A stretch of DNA of 43,296 nt from JBGSOV01 sp964558715 (GTDB lineage: Bacteria; Patescibacteriota; Gracilibacteria; CAIRYL01; GCA-016699755), in contig CAZLFD010000007.1 in the NCBI GenBank assembly GCA_964558715.1, positions 1 through 43,296 of the forward strand, in the 5' to 3' direction. Shown piece after piece: positions 23,053 through 31,402 of the stretch. The notes under the pieces were generated by a model. That model searched no databases and was not told the origin of the DNA. It saw only the letters and a program-made list of their open reading frames with translations. Every line of letters starts with the position of its first letter. Within the stretch, counting starts at the first letter, position 1. Made by a program: the position numbers and the translations under genes.

Positions 23053-23724
23053 TCATTTACTCACTCGTACATACGAAGTGTTGGCATACAGTGGAAACTC
23101 TTCGATTTGTATCCTCTCAAACAGCTCTGCCGGTAAACCGATATCGCCAACAAATACATCGCCGATCTTATCGTTCTCAAGCAGATGTTTTTTTGGCATC
23201 CCCAACGTGAGTACCGTGGCATGATGAAAACAGGGCACATGCCATTGACCGGATTCGACATCAAGCCCGGTAGGAATATCAATCGCGAGTTTCGATGCCG
23301 CAAGTGCGTTAGTGACGATGAGGATTTCTGCCATGCGTTCGTCAGGGGCACCCTTGGCGCCATAGCCAAGCAGACAATCGACAACGAGCTTGGTGTCTTC
23401 GGAAGGAAAATCAAGCTCCGGAAGTGCAATCTCACGTGCCGCGTACAACTGCTGTGCCGTCAATTTGCGCACGTCTTCTTTTGCGAGAATCAGTTCGACA
23501 TCGATTCCACGCGCATGCAGGTGGCGCGCGGCGACCAAGCCATCGCCGCCGTTGTGCCCACTACCAACAAGAAAGCTGACTTTCGCCGGCGCGTGAAAAT
23601 ATTCGATGATAAATTCGGCGGTCGTGCGGCCTGCGTTTTCCATCAGTTGAATCGGCTGCAAGCCGAATTCTTCTGTCGCCTTTCGGTCGATTTCACGCAT
23701 CTGCTGAATGGAAACTGCTTTCAT
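23053..23724 (-). CDS. nnrE: NAD(P)H-hydrate epimerase (YjeF N-domain)
   Basis: It repairs damaged NAD(P)H by interconverting the S and R hydrates. 223 residues, starting MKAVSIQQMREIDRKATEE. Signature elements: LMENAGR (~27-33), GSGHNGGDGLVAARHL (~53-68), VDCLLGYGAKG and AIDIPTGLD. Only the epimerase half is present; the ADP/ATP-dependent dehydratase that is often fused to it is absent. Its start overlaps the end of the AMMECR1 gene by four bases (ATGA), so the two are co-transcribed. Confidence 0.9.
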   Translation of the reverse strand: MKAVSIQQMREIDRKATEEFGLQPIQLMENAGRTTAEFIIEYFHAPAKVSFLVGSGHNGGDGLVAARHLHARGIDVELILAKEDVRKLTAQQLYAAREIALPELDFPSEDTKLVVDCLLGYGAKGAPDERMAEILIVTNALAASKLAIDIPTGLDVESGQWHVPCFHHATVLTLGMPKKHLLENDKIGDVFVGDIGLPAELFERIQIEEFPLYANTSYVRVSK

Positions 23725-24293
23725 GAAACCGACTCGAAATCTGCTTCTGAAAACCGTTCGATGGTGTATGTTTTGATCGTCGCTGTTTTCCAGGCGTCAG
23801 CTGCTAACCCGGCTTTGAGTGAAAGTTGGCGTAAAAATTCCTGTTTCTCCGGAATCTCTGACCACATGACCGGTAAAAAGTTTGCCGTGTGCGCGTTCGA
23901 TTCAAGTGCCGCACCATGCTCCCCAGGAGTAATTGCATCAAGCAATTCTGCTTCGCTCTTCCAGATAATGATCTGCGGAATCGAGACAATACCGATCTCG
24001 ATGATCACATCGTCAAATTCTGCTTCGGTAACCGGTTGAAAACGCGGATCACCAAAGGCGGCAGAAGTGGTGTACTCCACTACAGCCTGCGCAACAGGGA
24101 TTTCAGGCGAATAACTGCCAAAGCCGCCTCGCAGTTCGTCATTCAGAAAAAGTCTAATAAAGACACCGCTTAGCTGGGCATAGGTCGGATCTGGAAATTC
24201 ATGCGGTAATTCTAAATCGTCGCCTTGCAGATGGATGCCAATGGTAGTGCGCGCTAAGGAAAGCAGCCGCTTGCGGGTGGTTGTGTCTATCAA
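23721..24293 (-). CDS. AMMECR1-domain protein
   Basis: 190 residues. The AMMECR1 layout is clear: RKRLLSLARTTI at the start, GVFIRLFLNDELRGGFGSYSPE (~43-64), AVVEYTTSAAFGDPRFQPV and EFDDVIIEIGIVSIPQ. The family's most conserved motif, LRGCIG, reads LRGGFG here, so the conserved cysteine is missing. AMMECR1 is the A part of AmmeMemoRadiSam systems, but no Memo or radical-SAM gene is adjacent. It is the first gene of a two-gene operon with nnrE. Its biochemical role is unknown. Confidence 0.87.
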   Translation of the reverse strand: MIDTTTRKRLLSLARTTIGIHLQGDDLELPHEFPDPTYAQLSGVFIRLFLNDELRGGFGSYSPEIPVAQAVVEYTTSAAFGDPRFQPVTEAEFDDVIIEIGIVSIPQIIIWKSEAELLDAITPGEHGAALESNAHTANFLPVMWSEIPEKQEFLRQLSLKAGLAADAWKTATIKTYTIERFSEADFESVS

Positions 24294-24408
24294 TGAAAAA
24301 AAATATCGTTTCTATTATACATAAAAATTGTTGTCTGATTGAGGATTTATAGCCGAAGGCAACATTTTTGGCGGAATAGTTCTTGTTTGCTGGCATCAAA
24401 CCGTTACT

Positions 24409-25833
24409 ATGAGAGAGCAAATTAAAAGTCTGATGCTCCTAAAAACAATCCTTACCTTCCTCGTGCTTGATACGACCGTCACTCTGTATCATCGCTATAA
24501 AAAGCATCTCGATAGAACTCAGCAGTATTCGCGCACGTTTCGTGTGCCAGCAAATAAAGCCAAGTTTTTATGGAATCTGACGTGGTATGGCGACAAATCT
24601 GAGCGGTAAACGGAACAACACATCTTTGACGAGACATTGCTGATGATCGAAAGTGCGCAGCGGAGGATTATTTACGATATATTTTTGAATACTGAACTGG
24701 TGCCCAAAGATGAAGGGTTTCTTCCAACAGCAACATTGGTCGCCGAAGCCTTGGCCGAAGCGAAACAAGAGCAGCCCACTTTGCAGAGCATACTGATCAC
24801 CGACCCGGTCAATACATTTTACGGCACCGACTTCTGCCGCACCCTGCACACGATTGGCAGCAGTGGATACGACGTGATTATCACCGATACAGACAAATTG
24901 CCAAATCATAACCTCTTATATTCCGGTATCTGGCACATATTTTTTGGCTGGTTCTCTACCGGAAAAAAGGGCTGACTTCCGCATCCACTCAAGCCATCAC
25001 GTTTCACGACGATACGCGCGGTACTAAAGGCGATGAACGTACGGGCAAACCACCGCAAGGTACTAGTGGTCGATAACAGCGTACTCATATCATCATCAAA
25101 CAACGATAATAAAAGCAGCTATTATAGCGATACTGGGGTGAAAATTGCCGATGCGAATGTTGCCGATTATTATGCTGCCAGTGAGCTTGAAATAGCACGT
25201 TTTTCCGAAACGACAGACGGAGAGATTCCTCAAATACCAGAATCTGGCGGCGAGGGTGAAGTAGAGGTGCAACCGCTGATCGGACATCGTATACAAGCAG
25301 CAATGCTCCAAGACATCCGCAGTACTGTAGTGGGTGATTCGGTTTCCATCGCTATGCTCTTTTTTTCATATCGACCGATCATCAAAGCTCTAAAAGAAGC
25401 GGTGAAGCGGGGCGTAAAAATCTGCGTGATACTCGATTCATATGTGTTTAGTTTTGGCGCCAAGAAGGCCGGTTTTCCCAGCCGATTTATCGCGTCAGAA
25501 TTACATAAGGCGGGCATTGAAGTGCGTTGGTTTCAGATACGGCAAGAAGAATTTCATAGTAAGGCGATGCTGATCGAAAAAAAGCACAACTGCATTCTGC
25601 ATGCGGGTTCGGCAAACCTCACACGTCGTAGCTTGTTAGGTACGAATCTCGAGAGTAACATTCGCATTACAGCGGAAAAAGATGTTTACATCTGCCAAAG
25701 TGCAATGGAATATTTTAGTCGTATCGGGCAAGAGCCCTACTCGAAAAAATATCAGGGGAGCAAGCCCCGCTTTTTTTGGCCATACTATTGGTTCGGTATT
25801 TTTGCCGAACGCTCGGGCATTGCTACCTACTAA
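24409..25833 (+). pseudogene. PLD-superfamily protein with two in-frame stops
   Basis: One frame runs the full length: 24409-24606, UAA at 24607, then open to UGA at 24973, then open to UAA at 25831. No frameshift is needed. Both phospholipase D HKD motifs are there: NHRKVLVVD followed by SSSNN, and FHSKAMLIE followed by GSANLTRRS (the usual Asp is Glu in the second). The sequence around each stop reads as normal family protein (WYGDKSER-stop-TEQHIFDETL). The N-terminus is hydrophobic. The family includes cardiolipin synthases and phosphodiesterases. It lies two bases upstream of the VTT gene, so it is first in the operon. It may be a recent pseudogene, or the stops may be assembly or strain variants. 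Confidence 0.85.
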
Positions 25834-25835
25834 CT

Positions 25836-26501
25836 ATGAAAAAAGGAAAGATATTAATGTGGGCATTAAAGACAGTTGCGTTTCTCTTGCTCGTAGGAGC
25901 GATTGCTTACATCTGGTTACAGATCGATATCGAGATGATCACCGATCGAGAACGCATTCAAAAGATCGTTGAAGATAACTTCTGGCGCGCATCTTTGCTG
26001 TATATCGCCATGTTTATGGCGGTTAAACTCTCGTTTGTACCCGGAGTTCCGATGTCAGCAATTGGCGGGTACGCATTTGGGGCGTTTTGGGGAACATTTT
26101 TTGCCGCATTTGCCTTTACCATTGTCTCGGTATTCATGTTTTTGATGGCGCGATTTTTAGGCGAACGTTTTACGCGCAAAGTGATAGAAAACAAATTTCA
26201 AAGTCTTGCCAAGTATAACGACCAACTGCAGCGACACGGATTACTGACAGTGATATTCTTGCGTATTGTACCTACTGTTCCGCTGGGCGTACTCAATTTT
26301 GGTCTGGGCATTACCAAAGTACGGACAATGGATTATATCTTGGGCACCATTATCGGAACTATTCCAGGCAATGCCCTGCTTGCGGGAATCGGGGCAAATG
26401 CCGATAATCTCTATTCGTGGCAGTTCATTTCACTCGTGCTCGTGTATCTCTGTTTTTTAGTGGCCACCGGTTGGTACGCGAATCACAAACGTCAAACATG
26501 A
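25836..26501 (+). CDS. TVP38/TMEM64 (VTT, DedA-superfamily) membrane protein
   Basis: 221 residues from the ATG at 25836, two bases after the PLD stop. About five or six membrane segments. The VTT core is SFVPGVPMSAIGGYAFGAFWGT (~68-89), with FLRIVPTVPLGVLNFGLG (~147-164) and GTIPGNAL. VTT proteins are lipid scramblases or flippases in several systems. It overlaps the following EEP gene by four bases (ATGA), a translationally coupled pair. The grouping of PLD, VTT and EEP domains, also found as fusions in other bacteria, points to phospholipid handling. Confidence 0.9.
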   Translation: MKKGKILMWALKTVAFLLLVGAIAYIWLQIDIEMITDRERIQKIVEDNFWRASLLYIAMFMAVKLSFVPGVPMSAIGGYAFGAFWGTFFAAFAFTIVSVFMFLMARFLGERFTRKVIENKFQSLAKYNDQLQRHGLLTVIFLRIVPTVPLGVLNFGLGITKVRTMDYILGTIIGTIPGNALLAGIGANADNLYSWQFISLVLVYLCFLVATGWYANHKRQT

Positions 26502-27241
26502 CTCAAGAGCAAAGATTTCGTGTCGGCATATATAACCTGCAATCTGGAGTCGCTACGACCAAAGGGTTCTGGCACTATCTGACTACGGCCTGGAAATACT
26601 GCCTACCCCACGGTTCAGAGTACATTCACTGGGCAGGAGAGCTCACCAAAACGGAAAATATAGATATTATCGGGCTTGCCGAAATAGACGCCGGTTCATA
26701 TCGAACACGGCAACAAGATCAATTAGAGGTGTTTACAAACAGTGCAAAATTGCCGTACAAAGCCTTTTTTCCTACTCTCACCATGCGTACGGCACATCAG
26801 GGCAATGCGGTGTGCAGCCGTTTTCCAGCTCTCTCATTTCACAATCATAAACTGCCCGGCTTGGGTGAGCCCCGTTTTTTGGGGCAAACCAAAATCGACC
26901 TCGGCAAGCAAAAATTGAATTTTTTTGTCACGCACCTCAGCCTCGATCGCTTTCACCGTGCCGAGCAGATCGAAGCCGTTGCAGCAATCGTTGATGCCAC
27001 ATCTGGGCCGACGATTTTGGTAGGAGACTTTAACGTCTTTCATCACGATGAAATGTGGCTTTTGCACGAAAGTCGCCTCGTCATGGCCACGGCCGACGCA
27101 ACTTTTCCTTCATGGCGACCGAATCGGGCACTTGATTATATCTTTTTTAGTAAAGAGTTCCGCATTCTGCAAAGCAAAACAAACCCAGCAAAATTCAGCG
27201 ATCACCTTCTCTTTTGGGCAGAAGTGATTTTGACAGACTGA
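26498..27241 (+). CDS. Endonuclease/exonuclease/phosphatase (EEP) family hydrolase
   Basis: 247 residues. Catalytic landmarks of the EEP fold: IYNLQSG near the N-terminus, GLAEIDAG (metal-binding Glu, ~65-72), THLSLDRF (~147-154), VGDFNVFHHDE (~175-185), ALDYIFFS (~211-218) and FSDHLLFWAEV (~230-240, catalytic Asp-His). The fold cuts phosphodiesters in DNA, phosphoinositides or other lipids. Coupling to VTT and PLD genes suggests a lipid or polar head-group substrate rather than DNA, which is inference. The stop is UGA. Confidence 0.88.
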   Translation: MTQEQRFRVGIYNLQSGVATTKGFWHYLTTAWKYCLPHGSEYIHWAGELTKTENIDIIGLAEIDAGSYRTRQQDQLEVFTNSAKLPYKAFFPTLTMRTAHQGNAVCSRFPALSFHNHKLPGLGEPRFLGQTKIDLGKQKLNFFVTHLSLDRFHRAEQIEAVAAIVDATSGPTILVGDFNVFHHDEMWLLHESRLVMATADATFPSWRPNRALDYIFFSKEFRILQSKTNPAKFSDHLLFWAEVILTD

Positions 27242-27274
27242 GGCGCTTCAATTTTGTCGGATTTAGCTGTATAA

Positions 27275-27353
27275 CAAGCAACTTTGTAAGTTGCTCCGAA
27301 ACATTTCTTCATCTGTTTCACGGTTCGGGCAGACTCATAGATCTGCCCCTTCG
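27275..27353. repeat. Dispersed ~80-bp repeat with GGGCAGA hairpin, copy 2
   Basis: This is the second copy of the element at 5868, with CAACTT/AAGTTG and GGGCAGA/TCTGCCC hairpins. The GGGCAGA arms are unchanged while the loop differs (CTCATAGA here, CACATAGG there). Confidence 0.85.
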
Positions 27354-27404
27354 TTGAGAAATGCCAGATGTTCGTCGCCAGACTCCAGAAAAAAAAGGCT
27401 GACA

Positions 27405-27432
27405 GGACTCTCTCTCTGTTTCCTGTTTGCTT
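27405..27432. repeat. TGTTTGC heptad repeat, degenerate
   Basis: CAGGACTCTCTCTCTG leads into TGTTTCC, TGTTTGC. It sits about 50 bp after the GGGCAGA repeat, so the two families lie side by side here. Confidence 0.65.
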
Positions 27433-27463
27433 GCACCTGTACACTTACAGCTTCCCGACCTGG

Positions 27464-28054
27464 CTATGCTACCGCGACCACAAACCCCTTGCGGCGGCGC
27501 ACCGTGACACTGTGAATATTGCCGTACGCAATAATCCACACCGTATCGCCTCGACTACTAACAATATCCATACCAGACATTTGCGGAATCTCTGGGCAGA
27601 TTTTTTTTACGAGTGCTTGCTTCGCCGTCCACATCTTATAAAAGTGATTCCAATCCATTTTTCCTACTGCTTGCCATTCTTTTTCAGAAAAAGCGGAGAA
27701 CAGGAGTGGATTGCGGATTTCAACGCGTTCCATATCTACTCCCACTGGCTTATTATCCGCAGCGACAAATGCTTTTCCAGCGGCATAGGCGATGGACCAG
27801 TAGATGTTTTCTGGGAACACCGGCAACCCTTGCGGTGTCGATTCAGGAAAATATTCTTTCACGCCAAAGCGCAGGTCGATCAATCGCGAAACCAGATAGC
27901 GTGCGGCAATGCCATCGTGATAACGGTCTTTATCGACTAATTGTTCGATGTAGAGTTTAGGAAAATAGCGTTCAGCAACCAAAATCAACTCGGGTGTTAC
28001 CGTGTTCAGCGAACAGGCGACAGGTAAAAGAGCTTCAGTCGCTGCGGTTTTCAT
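27464..28054 (-). CDS. 4'-phosphopantetheinyl transferase (Sfp-like)
   Basis: It moves the phosphopantetheine arm of CoA onto a carrier-protein serine. 196 residues with the superfamily motifs PVGVDMERVE (~103-112, Mg-binding D and E) and FYKMWTAKQALVKK (~138-151, the W-x-x-K-E-A-x-x-K motif with Q in place of E), plus IYWSIAYAAGKAFVA, where S and the following residues bind CoA. It is close to the size of compact Sfp types, not the ~120-residue AcpS. No acyl carrier, fatty-acid, NRPS or PKS gene is in the window. Confidence 0.85.
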   Translation of the reverse strand: MKTAATEALLPVACSLNTVTPELILVAERYFPKLYIEQLVDKDRYHDGIAARYLVSRLIDLRFGVKEYFPESTPQGLPVFPENIYWSIAYAAGKAFVAADNKPVGVDMERVEIRNPLLFSAFSEKEWQAVGKMDWNHFYKMWTAKQALVKKICPEIPQMSGMDIVSSRGDTVWIIAYGNIHSVTVRRRKGFVVAVA

Positions 28055-28220
28055 GTTGGTTTTGATTACAGAAAATTTTCTTCGCGGCCTAGGTTTTGGA
28101 CCACTTGAAAATCAAAAAAGTATAGAGCAAAGCTGGGAACTCTGCAAGCAAATTGCCTGCGAGGTGAGAAATACCTTTTGCGTGTGGGGTTCATTTACGA
28201 ACATTTTTTGTATTCAAGAA

Positions 28221-29345
28221 CTATTCGATCCGTTCCGCAACAAAGATGCGGCGTTGGCGATTAGTATTTACCGGCCAGCAGGTCATCAGGCTCGATATCT
28301 CGCGGTCTTGTGGTTGATCGAGCACATTCACTTCTTGTGGCCAGACGATCTTATCTTCGTAGATTCGATACGTGTATTTTTTATTGTTGTGATAGACGAC
28401 ATACGCATCCCCTACTTCAAGCTCGGTCAGACGCGCAAAAACATCTTTATACTTACCCGGATCACTTTGGTAGTAAGATGAATGCCCCGTGATAAACACA
28501 TTTCCCATATATCCCGGCAGCGCTGTGCGCGGGTAATGGACGACTCCATCACGCAATGAGCGCAGGATGATATTTTCGAGCTTGCGCCAATCGTTTAGTG
28601 GAGTATCGGCTCCGATATCAAAGATGATCGGCACCTGAATACCGAGCTTATCGATGACCAGACAATTGTTGCAAGGGGCGGCCACAAAGCCAGCCTGCAG
28701 CTCGGCAAAAGACTTAGAGGGGAGATTGAGTTTCTTATCCTCTAAGCGGTAAATAAGTTCGGCGATTTCGCCACGCGTCACGCGAGAATCAAAGGTTCGA
28801 ATACTTGTAGGAATCGCGCCAAGTTCTTGTAAACCCAGTACAAAAGGGCGAAACCACTCGCCCCCGCCTTCATTACTGCGGATACCAAAGGCCATGCCGA
28901 CGATCTTGGCGACTTCGACAAATGAGACCTTTTGCGCCGGGCGAAAGGTGCCATCAGAAAAACCGCGTACAATCCCCTCTTTCTGCGCCATGCAGACATG
29001 CGGAGCAAACCAACTATTTATGGGAACGTCGCGAAAAAAGGCAAAGCTCATACCGTGAAAGCGCCGTAAACATTCATTCAGCTGCTCTTCAGGGTATTTC
29101 GCCGCCATTACTATTTTCAGCAGCTCGGCGCGGCTCAGGGTATCGTTGGGGCCAAAGCGCACTCCCCCATCGAACCCCGTCATTATGCCAGCATCGGCAA
29201 CGTACGCGATTGCGTTTGCAAAGGGGCTTGCCTGCGGAACATCAGGAAAAGCAAAGGAATTGCTCGGCAGCAGAAAAACCGCAACGACCAAACAGCGGAG
29301 CAGACCAATCCTTGCGCGGCGAAAGCAGCGAAATGCGCGAGGCAT
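28221..29345 (-). CDS. S-layer-homology protein fused to a sortase
   Basis: 374 residues. A signal peptide (about 12-32, LLRCLVVAVFLLPSNSFAF) is followed by three SLH modules (~33-90, 96-150, 155-205; markers GIMTGFDGGVRFGPNDTLSRAE, GIVRGFSDGTFRPAQ and SRVTRGEIAELIYRL). Residues ~230-374 form a sortase with the catalytic His in TGHSSYY (~287), Cys in LMTCWP (~353) and Arg in RRIFVAE (~367). SLH modules bind secondary wall polymers, so this sortase would be held on the wall rather than in the membrane. Substrates with sorting signals are not seen in the window. An A+T-rich promoter region precedes the start. Confidence 0.92.
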   Translation of the reverse strand: MPRAFRCFRRARIGLLRCLVVAVFLLPSNSFAFPDVPQASPFANAIAYVADAGIMTGFDGGVRFGPNDTLSRAELLKIVMAAKYPEEQLNECLRRFHGMSFAFFRDVPINSWFAPHVCMAQKEGIVRGFSDGTFRPAQKVSFVEVAKIVGMAFGIRSNEGGGEWFRPFVLGLQELGAIPTSIRTFDSRVTRGEIAELIYRLEDKKLNLPSKSFAELQAGFVAAPCNNCLVIDKLGIQVPIIFDIGADTPLNDWRKLENIILRSLRDGVVHYPRTALPGYMGNVFITGHSSYYQSDPGKYKDVFARLTELEVGDAYVVYHNNKKYTYRIYEDKIVWPQEVNVLDQPQDREISSLMTCWPVNTNRQRRIFVAERIE

Positions 29346-29386
29346 AGATTTTTTATTTTATATTGTATAATACTATATTTATTCGT

Positions 29387-30316
29387 TTAAGGCAAGCTGA
29401 GCTTAAGCAAAACAACGCCACATAGAACAACCAGCATCGCTAGCCAGTGCCCAATTTTTAGATGTTCGTGTAAGATAAAACTCGAAAGCAGTGTGGCACT
29501 CACCACACCCAGCGGCGCCATGATCGATGCCGCTACACCGGGCGAACCGATTACCATCAATACCGGCATGATACCGCTTCCGAGCAATGTTCCTGATGAG
29601 ATGAGAGAAATCCAACCGATGTCTTTTGCGCTCACATGTGAATGATGATTCTGCGAGAGACTTTTACGCCACACATACTTGCGAAGCAGAAAAATCGCCG
29701 CGGCAAAAAAGCCAATAAACACCTCCCAAAAATATGCGGCAGCAAACGGATCAGTATCGCGCGCTACGATCACCATGCAAAAAACCGTCACACTAATCAG
29801 GAACGGAAAAGCGAGCATGTATCCGAATCCGATAATCCTGCGCGAATCCAGATGCGGCATGTGTGTATTCTGCATGGCGAGTAGCACGACTCCAAAAATT
29901 ATCAAGGCGATAGCCCCATAGCTAAGTACCGGAACGATTTCGCGGAAAAATAATGCGCTCCAGATAAGCAACCATATCTGTATCGTCTGGTCAAATGTCG
30001 CTACGATTCCGATGGGAAAGTAGCGTTGTGCCATTAGCATACAGGCAAATCCTACCGCTCCGCTCGCTCCGGAAATCAAGAGTAATTTGTAATGCATAAG
30101 TGTCGCCACAATGCTGTCGGGTGCAGCAAGAAACAGCAATGGCACCAGTGTGATGATGAACGAAAGATTCCTTATGGCTCCTACAAGATACGGATCGATT
30201 TTGCGACCAAAATGCGCCATCAGCGAATCTTGAAAGGCATAACCAAAAGCAGCGATTCCTGCTAAAACAAAAAAAGTGACGGAATACCCCGGCGGCAATA
30301 GTGCAATGATATCCAT
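29387..30316 (-). CDS. EamA/DMT-superfamily transporter, paralogue 1
   Basis: 309 residues from the ATG at 30316 (MDIIALLPPGYSVTFFV); longer starts add cytosolic sequence that the paralogue lacks. About ten hydrophobic helices in two EamA repeats. Helix ends show the usual pattern (ERxxxxxxLGxxLI-like FGVVLLAMQ; HEHLKIGHWLAMLVVLCGVVLLKLSLP). These proteins export or exchange metabolites; the substrate is unknown. A second gene of the same length lies 47 bp upstream on the same strand. Confidence 0.88.
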   Translation of the reverse strand: MDIIALLPPGYSVTFFVLAGIAAFGYAFQDSLMAHFGRKIDPYLVGAIRNLSFIITLVPLLFLAAPDSIVATLMHYKLLLISGASGAVGFACMLMAQRYFPIGIVATFDQTIQIWLLIWSALFFREIVPVLSYGAIALIIFGVVLLAMQNTHMPHLDSRRIIGFGYMLAFPFLISVTVFCMVIVARDTDPFAAAYFWEVFIGFFAAAIFLLRKYVWRKSLSQNHHSHVSAKDIGWISLISSGTLLGSGIMPVLMVIGSPGVAASIMAPLGVVSATLLSSFILHEHLKIGHWLAMLVVLCGVVLLKLSLP

Positions 30317-30363
30317 TCGAGAAGCGCAAAAAAATAATCCGTAGTATAGCAATACCAGCTTTT

Positions 30364-31293
30364 TTAGGCGAGCGATAGCTTCAAGAACACGACCCCCAAA
30401 AGCACAATACCGATTGCCCCCCACTGCTTGTGGGTAAGCGATTCTTGAAAAATAACGCGCGAGAGCAAAACAGCTATCACTACCCCCAGCGGCTGCATAA
30501 TGGCTTGTACCACACCTGGTGATCCGATAGTCATAAGAACTGGAGAAATACCAGAGCCGAGCAACGTGGTTGAGGTGATGAGTATGACAAAGCCTGCCTC
30601 TTTAAGCGAGATGGTCGATCTATATCTGCGATCAAGTTTAGATTGAAAAACTGTTATCCGCAGCAAATACACCGCCAAAGCGATGAAGCCGATGGATACT
30701 TCCCAAAAATAAGCAGTCGCAAAAGGATGGGTTTGCCTTGCTACCATAACCATAAAAAGCAGCATTAGGCTCATAAAAAACGGGCTCAGAAAGACATAGA
30801 CAAAACCCAGGTTTGCCCGAGCATCCAAATGCGGAAGGTGTGTTCGCTGCAACATCAAAAACACTACTCCGCCTATAACCGTAGCGATCGCCAAATACGC
30901 CAGTGCTGGAATAAATTCGTCAAAGAAAATGACACTCCAGAGCAGCAACCACAGCTGCGCCATCTGCGAAAAAGTCGCTACGACACCGACCGCAAAAAAA
31001 CGTTGCGCAAAGAGCTGCGACGAAAATGCAATTACGCCACAAGCTCCTGAAAGCAAAATCATATCATAATGCTCAAGTGCGGCAGCAATACTACCGACTG
31101 GGGCAAGCAACAGCAGTGGCGAGAGGGTGACAATAAAAGCCAGGTTGCGCCAAACGGTGATCAAGAACGGATCGATACGCCGACCAAAATGCGCCAGGAG
31201 TGTGCTTTGGAATGAGTACCCAAAAGCAGCGATTGCTGCGAGTACAAAAAATGTTGCGGAATATCCCGGCGGAAGGAGTGCAACGATATCCAG
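30364..31293 (-). CDS. EamA/DMT-superfamily transporter, paralogue 2 (non-ATG start)
   Basis: The protein aligns along its whole length with paralogue 1 (LDIVALLPPGYSATFFVLAA against MDIIALLPPGYSVTFFVLAG). The codon at the homologous start position is CTG (31293-31291), which gives exactly 309 residues, the same as the paralogue. The first in-frame ATG (31164) would remove 43 residues, including the first helix. No ATG, GTG or TTG lies between the upstream stop and the conserved N-terminus. Either CTG initiates or the start has been lost by mutation. About ten membrane helices; substrate unknown. Confidence 0.8.
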   Translation of the reverse strand: MDIVALLPPGYSATFFVLAAIAAFGYSFQSTLLAHFGRRIDPFLITVWRNLAFIVTLSPLLLLAPVGSIAAALEHYDMILLSGACGVIAFSSQLFAQRFFAVGVVATFSQMAQLWLLLWSVIFFDEFIPALAYLAIATVIGGVVFLMLQRTHLPHLDARANLGFVYVFLSPFFMSLMLLFMVMVARQTHPFATAYFWEVSIGFIALAVYLLRITVFQSKLDRRYRSTISLKEAGFVILITSTTLLGSGISPVLMTIGSPGVVQAIMQPLGVVIAVLLSRVIFQESLTHKQWGAIGIVLLGVVFLKLSLA

Positions 31294-31402
31294 CTGCAGT
31301 GAAAAAAAGTGAAAGGAGTCTAACAGATTCTCAATTCAGACGATATTGGAATGTAGAGATATACTACAGCATGTTTTTTTTGAGCGACCCTCCGAAGCAC
31401 CA

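Noticed and set aside
28002..28481. 159-residue plus-strand frame
   Set aside because: It is opposite the sortase domain and has no recognisable features.
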